A stretch of 64,000 bases of DNA from Hydractinia symbiolongicarpus. Taxonomy: Eukaryota; Cnidaria; Hydrozoa; Anthoathecata; Hydractiniidae. Numbering within the stretch: the first letter of the stretch is position 1; each line of letters begins with the position of its first letter. The notes beneath the pieces are model-generated. The model ran no database searches, was not told the DNA's origin, and saw only the letters and a list, made by a program, of their open reading frames with translations. A program made the position numbers and the translations under genes. The stretch spans positions 3,412,001 through 3,476,000 of the forward strand of contig NC_079884.1 of assembly GCF_029227915.1 (NCBI RefSeq), in the 5' to 3' direction. Below are positions 32,831 through 46,900 of the stretch, piece after piece.

Positions 32831-35800
32831 AAAAGAAGACAACCCTCAAAGTAAACAGAGTTGCATGAGTTTATTAATTATATCAAGCGTATTGTATCTA
32901 GTAAACACTTTTTGAGCAGTCTGTCCCAGAAAATGATATATATTTTTAGTTTAAAAATTTAGCTCTCAATATCGTCCCTCAAAGGCACTGGATTTTAATG
33001 TATTTAGAGACTTCGCTATATATATAATATACTATGTAAAAATTTTTTCTGTTTCTATTTAGATTGCGTACAATTAGAGCGAGAGATGTTATCTTTCAAT
33101 ACACGAGATAAACAGGAGAAAGCGAAACCTCATCCCGCGTTGTTATTGTTTTTCTGTCAAAAATGTGAAGCTGTTTTATAGTTCTTGATAAAGTTGATAA
33201 ATTGTTTTCGTTTTTGTAGATTGTTTGTTTTTGTTTATTGTTTGCCGTGAATTTTTGAAATTCATTTGGTTTTCATAACTAGTGCCGTTATTTTTACATG
33301 AAAAAAACCACACAAGCTGCTTCGTTCGCCTTCTCATCTCTGAAATCGTTAACGCGAAAGTCTGTATTATTATCTGCGTTCCGAGTATTAATTTCAGGTT
33401 GATAGAGTGTAACTTACGACGCGCATCCCCTTAATTCGTGACATTTTCGCACACTACGGAATGTACAACTCAATGTATTGCATTTCTTTCAGAATAAGGG
33501 TTTTAGCTTTATAAAATTATAACTTTGCATGGATTTTTGGCGCTAAAAGCTTCATCAATGTTGGATTTACATCGGCCAATACTGACAATATTGTGATTAT
33601 CATCAATTTTTAATTTTATAATTCTGTGGAAAGAAGTTTTACGAAATTTCTCAGTAATCGTTTTTGTTTAGTTTCGCGCGATCTAAATTTCTCGTACTTT
33701 GTAAAAAGAAATATTTGCATACATATATAGTATTTTTGCCACAAAAACAATACTTTTGCGCAACGAGTTGTTGTTGTTCCGCGGTGAGTTTATTTTACAA
33801 CCTCGTCCCCAGTTCTACGTCTATGATATTCAGTGATGGTGTATTTCCAGATATCAACTGCAGTAAGATGTTAGCACCTCGTCGTATTATATCAAGGAGA
33901 AACAAAAAGCACTAGGGATAACTATTGGCTTCGCAAACTTTTTTTAATTTCTAGTTATTTCTTTCTACAGTACAAAAAAACCATGTCTTTTATATTTTAG
34001 ATTACCCAACAGTGGCTACGAACGATGGCTACAACGTTGTTGTCTTTATCTGATGAAATGTAAGGAGAAAATCCAACTCAAGACGATGTTTAATTTAGCA
34101 AATGTAAAGGCGCTGCATTGCGGTTCAGTGTATACTGTGCACTGTTCTTGATGTTGCTGTTGATATGATAAAAAAGAAGTTTTTGATGTTTATCACATAT
34201 AAGTCTGGGTACCAGGATGCTTATTCTGCAAACTTTTTAATAAGTGCTCATTAGCCAAATAATCGTTTAGTCAATATGAGAGCACAGAGTAAATAACTCA
34301 AAAACAAGAACATGGAAAACAGAAAAAAGCAATCATGTAGGGAAAACCTTCGGATAGTGTTTTTTATGGAAATTTTTCGCAACGTGTATGCCGTTTGCAC
34401 CTGCTGAGAAACGAATGCATTTATACGGATACACAATTTTTAATCTGGCACGGAGTAGAAGTGTTCTGCACCTCGACACTCATTGTAAAAAGAGAACCTG
34501 GAGACAAACAGTTATTAAAAAGTGAAGAAAAGCTCTGGGGACGACGTTCCTGGGGACTTTCAAATTGCTTTCAAATTGACAGACTAATAAGAGACCAATA
34601 AAAAGAAAGAAAATATCTTAAATTTAATCCCTGTTGATTTGGGCTTTTTATATTGATGTTAGCAAAGTATGATTCATGAGTGACGTGTTAATGCCTGTTG
34701 ACGGCACGAAAACTTCTGTATCTGTATAGACTTGGTCAGAAGTTGATTTCTTAAATTATGCTGATATTTTTGTGTTCGTTACATCATTATAACGCTACTT
34801 AAACTTTGACAACATTAAAAAGTTGCAGTGTCGATTCGCACATTCTGTCTTTTTAAAATTTTTTTTTTTTTTGTGGAGTAAGCAATTACTAAAATATTCG
34901 CCTGGGAAACGATAAAAATCAAACTACCAACTTCACTAGTAATGGAGTATCTAAGTTTCAACAAAAATTAATTAAAAAATGCGCTTCCACGATTTGAGAA
35001 AGATTGTGCAACTACAATCATTAACAAAACACAAAAAAACAAGTTCGCTTTTATGAGTCATTGTTTCGTATGTGTCTACATTGGAGTCTTATTTAATAAA
35101 ACAATACTTTTCCTCCGTTTTATTTGTAAATTGCTGATGTCAGTACAACAATTTTTCTTGCTGTGGATTATTTGGTGGTGCGGATACAGTAGAAAATGAC
35201 ACTAAGAAATTGTAACGTGTGCGCCAAAGCATGGACTCTAATAACTAGTGTTATGTTGGCCGTGGTATAAAAAAAAATGATGTTATCCTATCAACCTTAA
35301 AATTGACGCCGCTAGTTGGGAAAAAAGAAAAGTTGGGAAACCTATAACGGCATGCACTTTGTAAAATGATTCGGAGAGAAAAATTCTACATAATATTAGG
35401 AAAGGCGAATTTTAATTCCGAGCAATTTTAACGTAATACAACATAAGTTTGAGTTATGTTAAGTGCAATCTAATCGACATGACAACTAGTTTTTTGTTAT
35501 TAGCTGTTTAAAACGCAGCTTTTAGTTTCAGCTGCGGATTTTGTAATGATAATTCTGCACATTATAGATCATCACAAAATGCTCATCAAGCAAGACTTTT
35601 TCATTGGCTTGAGATACGTTGATGATTAGAAGTTTGCTTCATGTGCATATAAAAACCCAAGAGTTGCAGAAATTTGTTGCTGGCCTGGCGATAAGCAATA
35701 AACTAAACTTTGCTATATCTGTACAGCTATATCTTGCTGCTACTGTTATTGATTGTTTATCAAAGCAATAACAAAGAAAAGCATATTTGCTATTTCTTTA

Positions 35801-36319
35801 AAGCAGCTACATTAAACTGCATAATAGTTAGTGACACACATTTTGCAATTATAATCACAAAGTAAGTGACGGTGTTATGAAAACACAATAGCAGTATCAC
35901 AACAAAGTGAGGCTTTTGAATTAGGCCAGAACAAACGAGACTACTGTGTAAAAAATAATTAACATTTTGAGTATCTTTCTTGCTATAGTAACCACAAACT
36001 TGGGGCGCGTCCATTAAAACCATGTGTGAAATAATATAATTATTAGACAATTAGTTTTTAAGAAACGACTAACGCAATAAATTACACAATGCGACCGACA
36101 TAAATGGTAAAGTATGACTGCAAATCATACTTAACCGAAGGCAAATGAAGCTGCTCCTAAAGTACATGTATTGGCTATATAAATCTTTATCAAAGTACCA
36201 ACCATAAAGCAGAGAATATTTAGAGTAGGAATATACAATAAATCGTGGATAATTACGATGAAGCTAAGGGTTTCGTGGGTGCTTTAGTATGACCTGGTTA
36301 TACCTATTATTATAGGAAA
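32831..36319. other. No recognised gene
   Basis: AT-rich sequence with no convincing gene. A 14-bp motif CTGGGGACGAGGTT occurs inverted at 33799-33812 and, with one mismatch, direct at 34535-34548, which may mark a small repeat. Open frames at 33664-33915 and 34395-34601 overlap these motifs and are not recognised. Confidence 0.35.
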
Positions 36320-38117
36320 CTAGCCGGGGTAAGCCACAAGTCAAGGTGTGACTATGAGTGGAACACTCTGTGGGAGCGCTTAATAAGAGCTGTAAACTGT
36401 GCCACACGATCAGGTGGAGCGCTTTAGTGCAGGTATACAGTATATCGTAAATCAAGTAAATCGCATACACCATTACAGTGTTGCGACTGTAACATATTTT
36501 TCCCGCAACGATAGCTGAAATAAAAAATTGTGTTTACGAACTGTTGTTACCCTGTCAAAAACAATTCGTCAATATTATTTTATTTTGCGAAATAATTTTT
36601 TGTGAAAGTTAAAACATTAATCGTGACACAGGGCTGAGCGCTTAGTACAGTTAAACGGTGTCGCACAGGCATAATCACAGCCTCTGTTTAAATAAAAAAC
36701 ACAACACAAATCAATGTGTGACCCGGCATTGAACGCCCCAAGGTGTGCTTAATAAAAACCGCATACTGTGTGACATGGTCAGGTGGAGCGCTTTAGCATA
36801 CATGCATACAGTATGTGGTTAATCAGAGAAAAGCACATACACCATTGCAGTGTTGCGGCTTTTTAAAACAAATAACTTTCCCGCAACAATAGCTGAAATA
36901 AAAACGAGGTTAACAAACCATTGTTACTTTATCATAGCAAAAACAATCCGTCAATATTACTTTTTTTTGCGGAATAAGTTTTTGTGAAAATTTAAAAATT
37001 ATTCGTGACATTGGGCTGAGTGCTTAGTACAGAAGTTAAACTGTGTTGTCCAGGCGTATAGGGGTAATACCCTTTTGAAAAAACCTTCTCGCAGACTCTG
37101 TTTAAATAAAAACACAAGAAACAGTCCATTGCTAACGCAGGGTTGAGCGGTTAGTCCAGGTAAACAGTGTTAAACATTCGTACAGGTGTGATTCCCGAGA
37201 AAGTATAAAAATTAATTGTTACAGTGGGCTGACCCGTTAGTATAGGTAAACTGCGTTGTATATGCGCATAGACAATAACAGCCTTTTTCAAAAAAACATT
37301 CTGTTGTTAACACTGGGCTAACCGTGTAGTACAGTTAAACATAGTTAAACAGGTGAATAAGCGTAATACCCTTTTTAAAATAAACTTCATTGCAACTTCG
37401 GTTTAAATGACAACACAGGGAACAGGCTGTCGTTACCGACCCGTCCAGCTAAAACAATTGCTCAGCCATTATATTTGCAGAAAAAAGTTTTCAGGAAAAT
37501 AATAAAAGATGTATATAGCTAGCTACCTAGCCAATTGCATTTAGCAAAAGAATTATTGCTTAAGAATATTGTTGTAGCCAAACTACATTTTTATACTCTC
37601 ACTTTTTGGCCAAATATAGGAGCTAGCTAAATGACCACAGGCTCAACATAAAAATAAATGTTGGGTAGGATAAAAGCTCTTATACCATAGAGAATAAGAT
37701 TTAGGTTTTTAAGATTTTTTTTTGCGTTTAAGATTTTTACGTGGCTAAAAAACGTGACAATATATTTATCTTAACATTAAAAGCAGACAGAAAACAAATA
37801 TAACTAAAATATAAAGCTTTCAGAAGATAAAAGCCTACAAACCTGACCACACATGTCCACTTTCAAAGTCAAAATGGCCTTCGTCAAAATGGCCTTCGTC
37901 AAGATAAAATCTTTGATTGTTTTTTAAGCGAAAATCTTGGTTTGTTTTTTGAAGAATCAGGCGTTGTGATTTGTATACTACGTAAAAGCAGTCAAAACAA
38001 GGTTAGTAAAAATATATCGCATTTGGTATCGGTGCGTAATTTACAAAATTTCGTGTTCCCGTTACGGGACGCGGCTTTTGCGGACATACAGACAAAATAC
38101 GACTATTATTAAAGAGA
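36320..38117 (-). mobile_element. Non-autonomous Helitron, family 2, copy G
   Basis: A reverse-oriented homologue of 2399-3849. On the minus strand it starts TCTCTTTAATAATAGTC (38117) and ends CCCCGGCTAG (36320) before a host T. It is about 350 bp longer than copy F because it holds more of the internal repeated blocks (core near GTACTAAGCGCTCAGCCC). The base before TC is G rather than A, and the terminal hairpin is degraded, so the copy is older or its 5' end has drifted. No transposition gene is present. Confidence 0.7.
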
Positions 38118-41100
38118 CGTATCTCGTTTTATGCACAATAACTTAAACAAAATTAATAAATACTAGTCTATAAGGTATGTTGAAAAAAACGGAGAAAAAT
38201 GGAAAAGAGAACTGCAAGTACGTGTCAATACACAAAAGTCTTTTTTCGAAAATTTGTTAACCTGTCTCCTCTAAAAACAAATTAAGAAATTTGTGTACCC
38301 GTTGCCTTCATCAAAAAAATGTAAAGGTTTTTTGATGACGCTAAACTTGTTTGTTCCGAAACGAATGGGTTAACTGAGTATTAGGAAATTGGTCCCATTT
38401 TAGTTCCAGAGGATCCTTAGTTACTTCACAAGAGATGATGATACCCATTTTAATTCCTTGTACCCGTGTAAAAGAAAACAAATAAAAAAGAATAATTCAG
38501 TCATGCTTTGAAGCATGAGTGATTGGTTTAGGCAATTTCGTACTCGTGATGAGTGGCTGAATGGACGATTCGCGATGGGCAGCCAAACTCACTTTATTCC
38601 AATTAAAATTTAGAGCAGTTTTTTTTAAATAAAGCACATGCGATTACAAAAAGGTTACATTTCTTATCGCCCTTTTTTATATATAAAAAAATCTGTTATT
38701 ATTTGTCTCTTGTCTACAATTTAATTGTGCGACAGATTTTCGTTTGACATGCTATAAGTGGAATCTTAACAAGAAAAATTGTGTTAGAAGTTATCACCAG
38801 AATCATTTATTGTTCACTGTATTATATTATTTTTAAAAAATGGATTATAATTAAGGCGTAAATAGGGTTTCCATAATTTTATTGCTACAATTTTTATTAA
38901 ATGAAAAAGTCAAGCATTGAGCAAAGTTAAATCAGTGAGCTGCAGCTAAAATACTATCTAGGGCCAAGGAAGTTACAATAAAGTTGCACACATGTAAACA
39001 AAACATAAAACTCTGTAAAGGTACACAAAATATCTGTTAACCTAAGTGAAATAATCACGCATTTGCCTTCATAAAAACTGGAGAATAACCTCTTAAAAAT
39101 AGGAACAAAAGCGTAGTAGATCATCAAATTAATGTGATATAAACTATGTACCATTAAATATCCCTTAAAAAAAATATACCTTAAAAAAAATCAATTTAAT
39201 GGAAATCAAAATTACTCTACACAATCACAACAACGCCGAAAAAAATAACCATAATGTAAAGATACGTCTGGTAAAATTAAGTTGTTCAATTTAGAAACAA
39301 CGCCACAAATTGGGAAGAAAATTTACTATCCGTCAATTACTCCTGAATAATTTGAAACGATATGGCTCATTTGGAATAAAGTTAAAAAAACAAGTTAAAA
39401 TAAATTTAAACATGATAATGAAGATATTCCACAAAACTATTTTTATTTCTTTAAAATGTTACGTTTATGTTTATTTGCGTCGTTTTAGAAAAAATGATGA
39501 TAAATGAGTTGATGAAATTTTGTCAGGTGATGCGATAACATAAAATGCATGCATTGTAATGCGAAAACAGTGTCCTATAAACTTTCTGTTTTAACTGCAT
39601 TAAGCACTACAACATTTCTATAGATATTCTAGCTATGTTTCTTATTATACCACGAGGTCAATACTATTAAAAAGTAATTATGCTGCTTATAAAAAGTATA
39701 TAATATGAGTAAAGCCAAAAATTTCGCTCAATAACATTAAATGCAATCGTAGCGTTTCAATAACAATGTTTTACAATCATCTCACAATTATTAGGGTGCA
39801 CCCGAAAATTAATTTCTAACATAAACAATACACGCCATTACATAATGTATTACAAGTGCATTTAATTGTTTTTTAAAAAAATATTATTTTTTCTTTATCT
39901 TTTAATGAATTCCATCTATATTGATTGAAACCAGCTGCAACATTTTTTAGCAATAATATCCGCAACAACTCCATTGAAGATTCACAGGGTGAAAAGGGCG
40001 CAATTCATAGAAGTGCTCAAACATTCATTAAGTGTAGTGATATTTAGATTTGTTGACTATTATCCAGTCTAACCAAAGGGCAAATTACTACGTTTAATGA
40101 AATTGTAATTTTTATTATAATTTTGAAAGTCATGTGATGCGTTTTATTCCATAGTGTGATTTTAAGATGTAACATCACCTAAGGTTAACAAAATGGAGCC
40201 AAATTATATTTAACAGGCAATGGCAACAACTTAATAACAGAATTTTATTCATGAAATATGTTGAATTCATTTGGTGTTATTTATTTCCTAGCTGATTGTA
40301 ATAAACTTTTAAAAATAAAATTAACAAAAATTTAAAGTTACCTCAAGGTGATGCGAAAATAATAGTGTAGATATTAAACTCGTAGTGACAATGGAAGCAA
40401 TGTTTAAAAGTCTCCGTTTTTATAACTTTATGTTTCCACCTTGCAAAATATTGTATTGGCAATAATCTAAAAAGACATACACAATTATGTTAGAATCCAA
40501 AATTGTGTTTCGTCTCAAATGATTTGCTTTCAAATGTATAGTATAAATGTATGGTATAATAACTTAGAAGTTATAAAAAATTCAAAACAATAACCGCATT
40601 CCTATGCTAAAAACAGCTCTGTTTTTTTCTTTGCTTAACATATAAGAATATGTTTACCTCGGTACTAGGCCCTCAATGAGCCTGAAAACTTCGAGGAAAA
40701 GGTGTGGCGGTAACATACAAAAAAGATCATTCCTACCTGTTGTTTCGCGCCATAATAATATAATATCAAGCTTGACCAATTGATTCTGACAAGGTTATTC
40801 AGATCGATATTTTCTTTCATACATATCATAAGAAACCATTTTCCAAGTTCGTTAGCTAATTGTTTATTTTTTACTGATCTAAAGTATTTTACAATAAGAG
40901 TTAATAAGTAAATACATACAAATAATACATATATACAAGATATAATATTTTTGGTTTTGTGTGATAAACGTTGGTATAAATGTTAATGTGGAGGGAATTA
41001 TGATTTCCCTAAAAATGCGACAGAATACGGGTTATACAAGGACTTTCTGAATGCATTCAATTTTGCATTTAGTTTGCGCAGGACCGATATATTTTAATAA

Positions 41101-41609
41101 ACTGACAGCATCTATTGAAATCACTGCACACTAATGACTAACTGTTTACGGCAAGTAACTAGCTATAATGGAACTGTAGTAAAACGGTAAAGTAAAAAAA
41201 AAAATAAGAGTGAAAGTTCAGTCGATACAATGTATTAAGTATTTGAATGTTGTTACTTTTTTATATATATATATTCTACTTGTTATACGTTTGTATTATT
41301 ATGTATTTTTAGTGTTTTAATTTTTATTTTAAAACAATATTATCCCGGACAGAAACACAAATCATTCTCCACATAATAGTATATACAAGATAAAATTTTA
41401 ATAATGATATTACATAATAGCTAATATGGTATATGAAATACGTAATGTTCTATCAATTCTGCATAATATTTTATGGTTTGTTTAGTAGAATAGTCTGTTA
41501 TGATAATACAGTACATACTACGTATAAATAAGTGGCAAATACCATTATTAATAGTACTATAATAGAAACTATAAATATGGCGAAAAAATGTCGTTTTGTA
41601 TCAATAATG
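38118..41609. other. No recognised feature
   Basis: Very AT-rich single-copy-looking sequence. Short open frames at 38954-39154, 39310-39507 and 41498-41683 have biased composition and no domains. No transposon ends were recognised. Confidence 0.45.
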
Positions 41610-43914
41610 AAACATATGAAAATCGTTTTGTAATAAAATGCAATAAACCTGAGCGTGCTCGTAAGCCATCTGTGCAGCCACAAGCAATGCGAGCCACAAG
41701 AAAAGCTATGTTAAGAATTGTGAAACAACTTTGAGCAAGGCAACAAATTACAATTTAACCACTTATTCGTGACAACATAACTCGTGTACGCATGAAGTAC
41801 ATGATATATTTCTATATATCAGGGCATGAAGGGCATAAAATGCACAACAACAACAACAACATTTTGTGCAACAATTGATCTAATAAACCCACTTCAATAA
41901 TAATCACCCATATTTATGTTACTATTGAAAAGTAGCAAAATTGTTTTGTGGAATACAATAAACATGCTTGGGCGAGCAAGCTGTGCAGCTACACGAGGAA
42001 ATGCAATGTGAGTAACAATAAGCTCTGTTAATTCTCGTGACAGAATTACACCCTCAGTTTTAAACATAGCAACAAATTACAATTTAACCACATATTCGTG
42101 ACAACATATAACTCGTGTACGCATAAGGACTGTGTACATGTTGGGGATCAGTATAATTAATTCACCCAAGTATAATTAAGTACATAATATATCTTTATAT
42201 ATTAGGGCATGAAGGGCATAAAATTCAAAACAACAACAACAAAATTTTTTGCACTAATTGGTCTAATAAAACCACTTCAAAAATAATTACCCATATTTAT
42301 GTTAGTAATGAATTACAGCAAACTTGTTTTGTAGAATGCGATAAACATGCTTGGACAGGCTATCTGTACAGTTACATTTGGGAAAATGCAATGCGAGTCA
42401 GAACAAGCTATGATAAAACTCGTAAACACATTGCATCCCCGATTTTAAACTTAGCAACATTCATAAATTTAACCACTTTTTGTGACAACATACAATTCGT
42501 GTACGCATAAGAACTGTGTACATGTTGGGGATCAGTATAATTATTTCACTCAAGAATTATGAATTACATGATATATTTTTATATATCATGGCATGAAGGG
42601 CATAAAATGCACAACAACAACAACACCATTTTGTGCAACAATTGATCTAATAAACCCACTTCAATAATAATCACCCATATTGATGTTGGTATTGAAAAGT
42701 AGCAAAATTGTTTTGTGGAATACAATAAACATGCTTGGGCGAGCAAGCTGTGCAGCCACACGAGGAAATGCAATGTGAGTAACAATAAGCTGTGGTAAGC
42801 TTCTTAAAAAAATTGCTTCCACAATTTTAAACATAGTAATAAATACGTCTTAACCACTTATTCGTGAAAACATACAATTCGTGTACGCATAAGAACTGTG
42901 TACATGTTGGGGATCAGTATAATTACTTCACCCAAGTATTATAAAGTACATAATATATCTTTATATATCAGGGCATGAAGGGCATAAAATTCAAAACAAC
43001 AACAACAAAAATTTTTGCACTAATTGGTCTAAGAAAACCACTTCAAAAATAATCACCCATATTTATGTTAGTAATGAAATACAGCAAACCTGTTTTGTAG
43101 AATAGAATAAACATGCTTGGACGAGCATTCTGTACACTCATGCCAGGAAATGCAATGTGAGTAACAATAAGCTCTGTTAATTCTCGTGACAGAATTACAC
43201 CCTCAGTTTTAAACATAGCAACAAATTACAATTTCACCACATATTCGTGACAACATATAACTCGTGTACGCATAAGGACTGTGTACATGTTGGGGATCAG
43301 TATAATTAATTCACCCAAGTATAATTAAGTACATAATATATCTTTATATATTAGGGCATGAAGGGCATAAAATTCAAAACAACAACAACAAAATTTTTCG
43401 CACTAATTGGTCTAATAAAACCACTTCAAAAATAATTACCCATATTTATGTAGTAATGAATTACAGCAAACTTGTTTTGTAGAATGCAATAAACATGCTT
43501 GGACAGGCTATCTGTACAGTTACACTTGGGAAAATGCAATGCAAGTCAGAACAAGCTATGATAAAATTCGTAAACACATTGCATCCCCGATTTTAAACTT
43601 AACATTCATAAATTTAACCACTTTTTGTGACAACATACAATTCGTGTACGCATAAGAACTGTGTACATGTTGGGGATCAGTATAATTATTTCACTCAAGA
43701 ATTATGAATTAAATGATATATTTTTATATATCATGGCATGAAGGGCATAAAATGCACAACAACAACAACAACATTTTGTGCAACAATTGATCTAATAAAC
43801 CCACTTCAATAATAATCACCCATATTGATGTTGGTATTGAAAAGTAGCAAAATTGTTTTGTGGAATACAATAAACATGCTTGGGCGAGCAAGCTGTGCAG
43901 CCACACGAGGAAAT
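41610..43914. repeat. 383-bp tandem repeat, about six units
   Basis: The anchor GGCATGAAGGGCATAAAA recurs at 41822, 42205, 42589, 42971, 43354 and 43734, a spacing of 380-384 bp. Two monomer types alternate. One has TGCACAACAACAAC after the anchor (first, third and sixth units). The other has TTCAAAACAACAAC (second, fourth and fifth). The first unit is degenerate on its left side. The last is cut after ...GAGGAAATGC, where the 203-bp satellite begins. Minus-strand frames inside the repeats (42579-42785, 43724-43990) are copies of one another by tandem duplication and are unlikely to be genes. Confidence 0.9.
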
Positions 43915-46900
43915 GCGATTTCCCGTAAATCCCGGGCTTGGCCCGTATAGGCGAATATATACAAAGAGAGTACCCAGGGAGTAAACTCATTTCCCGAACG
44001 ATTTTTTAAATTATCTTTTCACCACTAAAACGCATGAGACTTGCAGTTTTCAAAAATGTTGTCATTTTTGATGAGACGCTTAATGACAGAGGTTTAATCG
44101 CTGGCAAACGAAAACCCGCGATTTCCCGTAAATCCCGGGCTTGGCCCGTATAGTCGAATGTATACAAAGAAAGTACCCTGTGAGTAAACTCATTTCCAGA
44201 ACGATTTTTTAAATTATTTTTTCACCACTAAAACGCATAAGACTTGTAGTTTTCAAAAATGTTTTCATTTTTGATGAGACGCTGAATAAAAGAAGTTTAA
44301 TCGCCGGCAAACGAAAACCCGCCATTTCCCGTAAACCCCGGACTCGGCCCGTATAGTCAAAAGTATACAAAGAAAGTACCCAGGGAGTAAACGCATTTTC
44401 CGAACGATTTTTTAAATTATTTTTTCACCACTAAAACGCATGAGACTTGCAGTTTTCAAAAATGTTTTCATTTTTGATGAGACGCTTAATGACAGAGGTT
44501 TAATCGCTGGCAAACGAAAACCCGCCATTTCCCGTAAACCCCAGACTCGGCCCGCATAGTCAAAAGTATACAAAGAAAGTACCCAGGAAGTAAACGCATT
44601 TTCCGAACGATTTTTTAAATTATCTTTTCACCACTAAAACACATGAGACTTGTAGTTTTCAAAAATGTTTTCATTTTTGATAAGACGCTTAATGACAGAG
44701 GTTTAATAGCTGGCAAACGAAAACCCGCGATTTCCCGTAAATCCCGGGCTTGGCCCGTATAGTCGAATGTATACAAAGAAAGTACCCTGTGAGTAAACTC
44801 ATTTCCAGAACGATTTTTTAAATTATTTTTTCACCACTAAAACGCATAAGACTTGTAGTTTTCAAAAATGTTTTCATTTTTGATGAGACGCTGAATAAAA
44901 GAATTTTAATCGCCGGCAAACGAAAACCAGCGATTTCCCGTAAATCCCGGACTCGGCCCGTATAGTCAAAAGTATACAAAGAAAGTACCCAGGGTGTAAA
45001 CTCATTTCCCGAACGATTTTTTAAATTATTATTTCACCACTAAAGCCAATGAGACTTGTAGTTTTTAAAAATGTTTTCAGTTTTGATGAGACGCTGTATA
45101 AAAGAAGTTTAATCGCCGGCAAACGAAAACCCGCGACTTCCCGTAAATCCCGGACTCGGCCCGTATAGTCAAAAGTATACAAAGAAAGTACCCAGGGAGT
45201 AAACTCATTTCCCGAACGATTTTTTAAATTATTTTAAAAATGTTTTCATTTTTGATGAGACGCTTAATGAAAGTGGTTTAATCGCCGGCAAACGAAAACC
45301 CGCCAATTCCCGTGAATCCCGGACTTGGCCCGTATAGTCGAATGTATACAAAGAAAGTACCCTGTGAGTTCACTCATTTCCAAAACAATTTTTTAAATTA
45401 TCTTTTTACCACTAAAACGCATGAGACTTGCAGTTTTCAAAAATGTTTTCATTTTTGATGAGACACTGAATAAAAGAAGTTTAATCGCCGGCAAACGAAA
45501 ACCCGCCATTTCCCGTAAATCCCGAGCTTGGCCCGTATGGTCAAAAGTATACAAAGAAAGTACCCAGGGTGTAAACTCATTTCCCGAACGATTTTTTAAA
45601 TTATTATTTCACCACTAAAGCCAATGAGACTTGTAGTTTTTAAAAATGTTTTCATTTTTGATGAGACGCTGTATAAAAGAAGTTTAATCGCCGGCAAACG
45701 AAAACCCGCCATTTCCCGTAAACCCCAGACTCGGCCCGCATAGTCAAAAGTATACAAAGAAAGTACCCAGGAAGTAAACGCATTTTCCGAACGATTTTTT
45801 AAATTATCTTTTCACCACTAAAACACATGAGACTTGTAGTTTTCAAAAATGTTTTCATTTTTGATAAGACGCTTAATGACAGAGGTTTAATAGCTGGCAA
45901 ACGAAAACCCGCGATTTCCCGTAAATCCCGGGCTTGGCCCGTATAGTCGAATGTATACAAAGAAAGTACCCAGGGTGTAAACTCATTTCCCGAACGATTT
46001 TTTAAATTATTATTTCACCACTAAAGCCAATGAGACTTGTAGTTTTTAAAAATGTTTTCAGTTTTGATGAGACGCTGTATAAAAGAAGTTTAATCGCCGG
46101 CAAACGAAAACCCGCGACTTCCCGTAAATCCCGGACTCGGCCCGTATAGTCAAAAGTATACAAAGAAAGTACCCAGGGAGTAAACTCATTTCCCGAACGA
46201 TTTTTTAAATTATTTTAAAAATGTTTTCATTTTTGATGAGACGCTTAATGAAAGTGGTTTAATCGCCGGCAAACGAAAACCCGCCATTTCCCGTGAATCC
46301 CGGACTTGGCCCGTATAGTCGAATGTATACAAAGAAAGTACCCTGTGAGTTAACTCATTTCCAAAACGATTTTTTAAATTATCTTTTTACCACTAAAACG
46401 CATGAGACTTGCAGTTTTCAAAAATGTTTTCATTTTTGATGAGACACTGAATAAAAGAAGTTTAATCGCCGGCAAACGAAAACCCGCCATTTCCCGTAAA
46501 TCCCGAGCTTGGCCCGTATGGTCAAAAGTATACAAAGAAAGTACCCAGGGTGTAAACTCATTTCCCGAACGATTTTTTAAATTATTATTTCACCACTAAA
46601 GCCAATGAGACTTGTAGTTTTTAAAAATGTTTTCATTTTTGATGAGACGCTGTATAAAAGAAGTTTAATCGCCGGCACACGAAAACCCGCGACTTCCCGT
46701 AAATCCCGGACTCGGCCCGTATAGTCAAAAGTATACAAAGAAAGTACCCAGGGAGTAAACTCAATTCCCGAACGATTTTTTAAATTATTTTTTCACCACT
46801 CAAACCCATGAGACTTGTAGTTTTCAAAAATGTTTTCATTTTTGATGAGACGCTGAATAAAAGAAGTTTTATCGCCGGCAAACGAAAACCCGCCATTTCC

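Noticed and set aside
2399-38117. A 1.5-1.8-kb inverted repeat 32 kb apart as terminal repeats of one giant transposon (Polinton-like).
   Set aside because: Each arm has its own TC start and CTAG end at a near-canonical insertion site, and no capsid, polymerase or integrase genes of Polintons lie between them. Two independent Helitron copies explain it.
42579-43990. Minus-strand frames at 42579-42785 and 43724-43990 as related membrane proteins.
   Set aside because: They are the same strand of the 383-bp tandem repeat and one runs into the satellite. Hydrophobicity results from AT-rich DNA.
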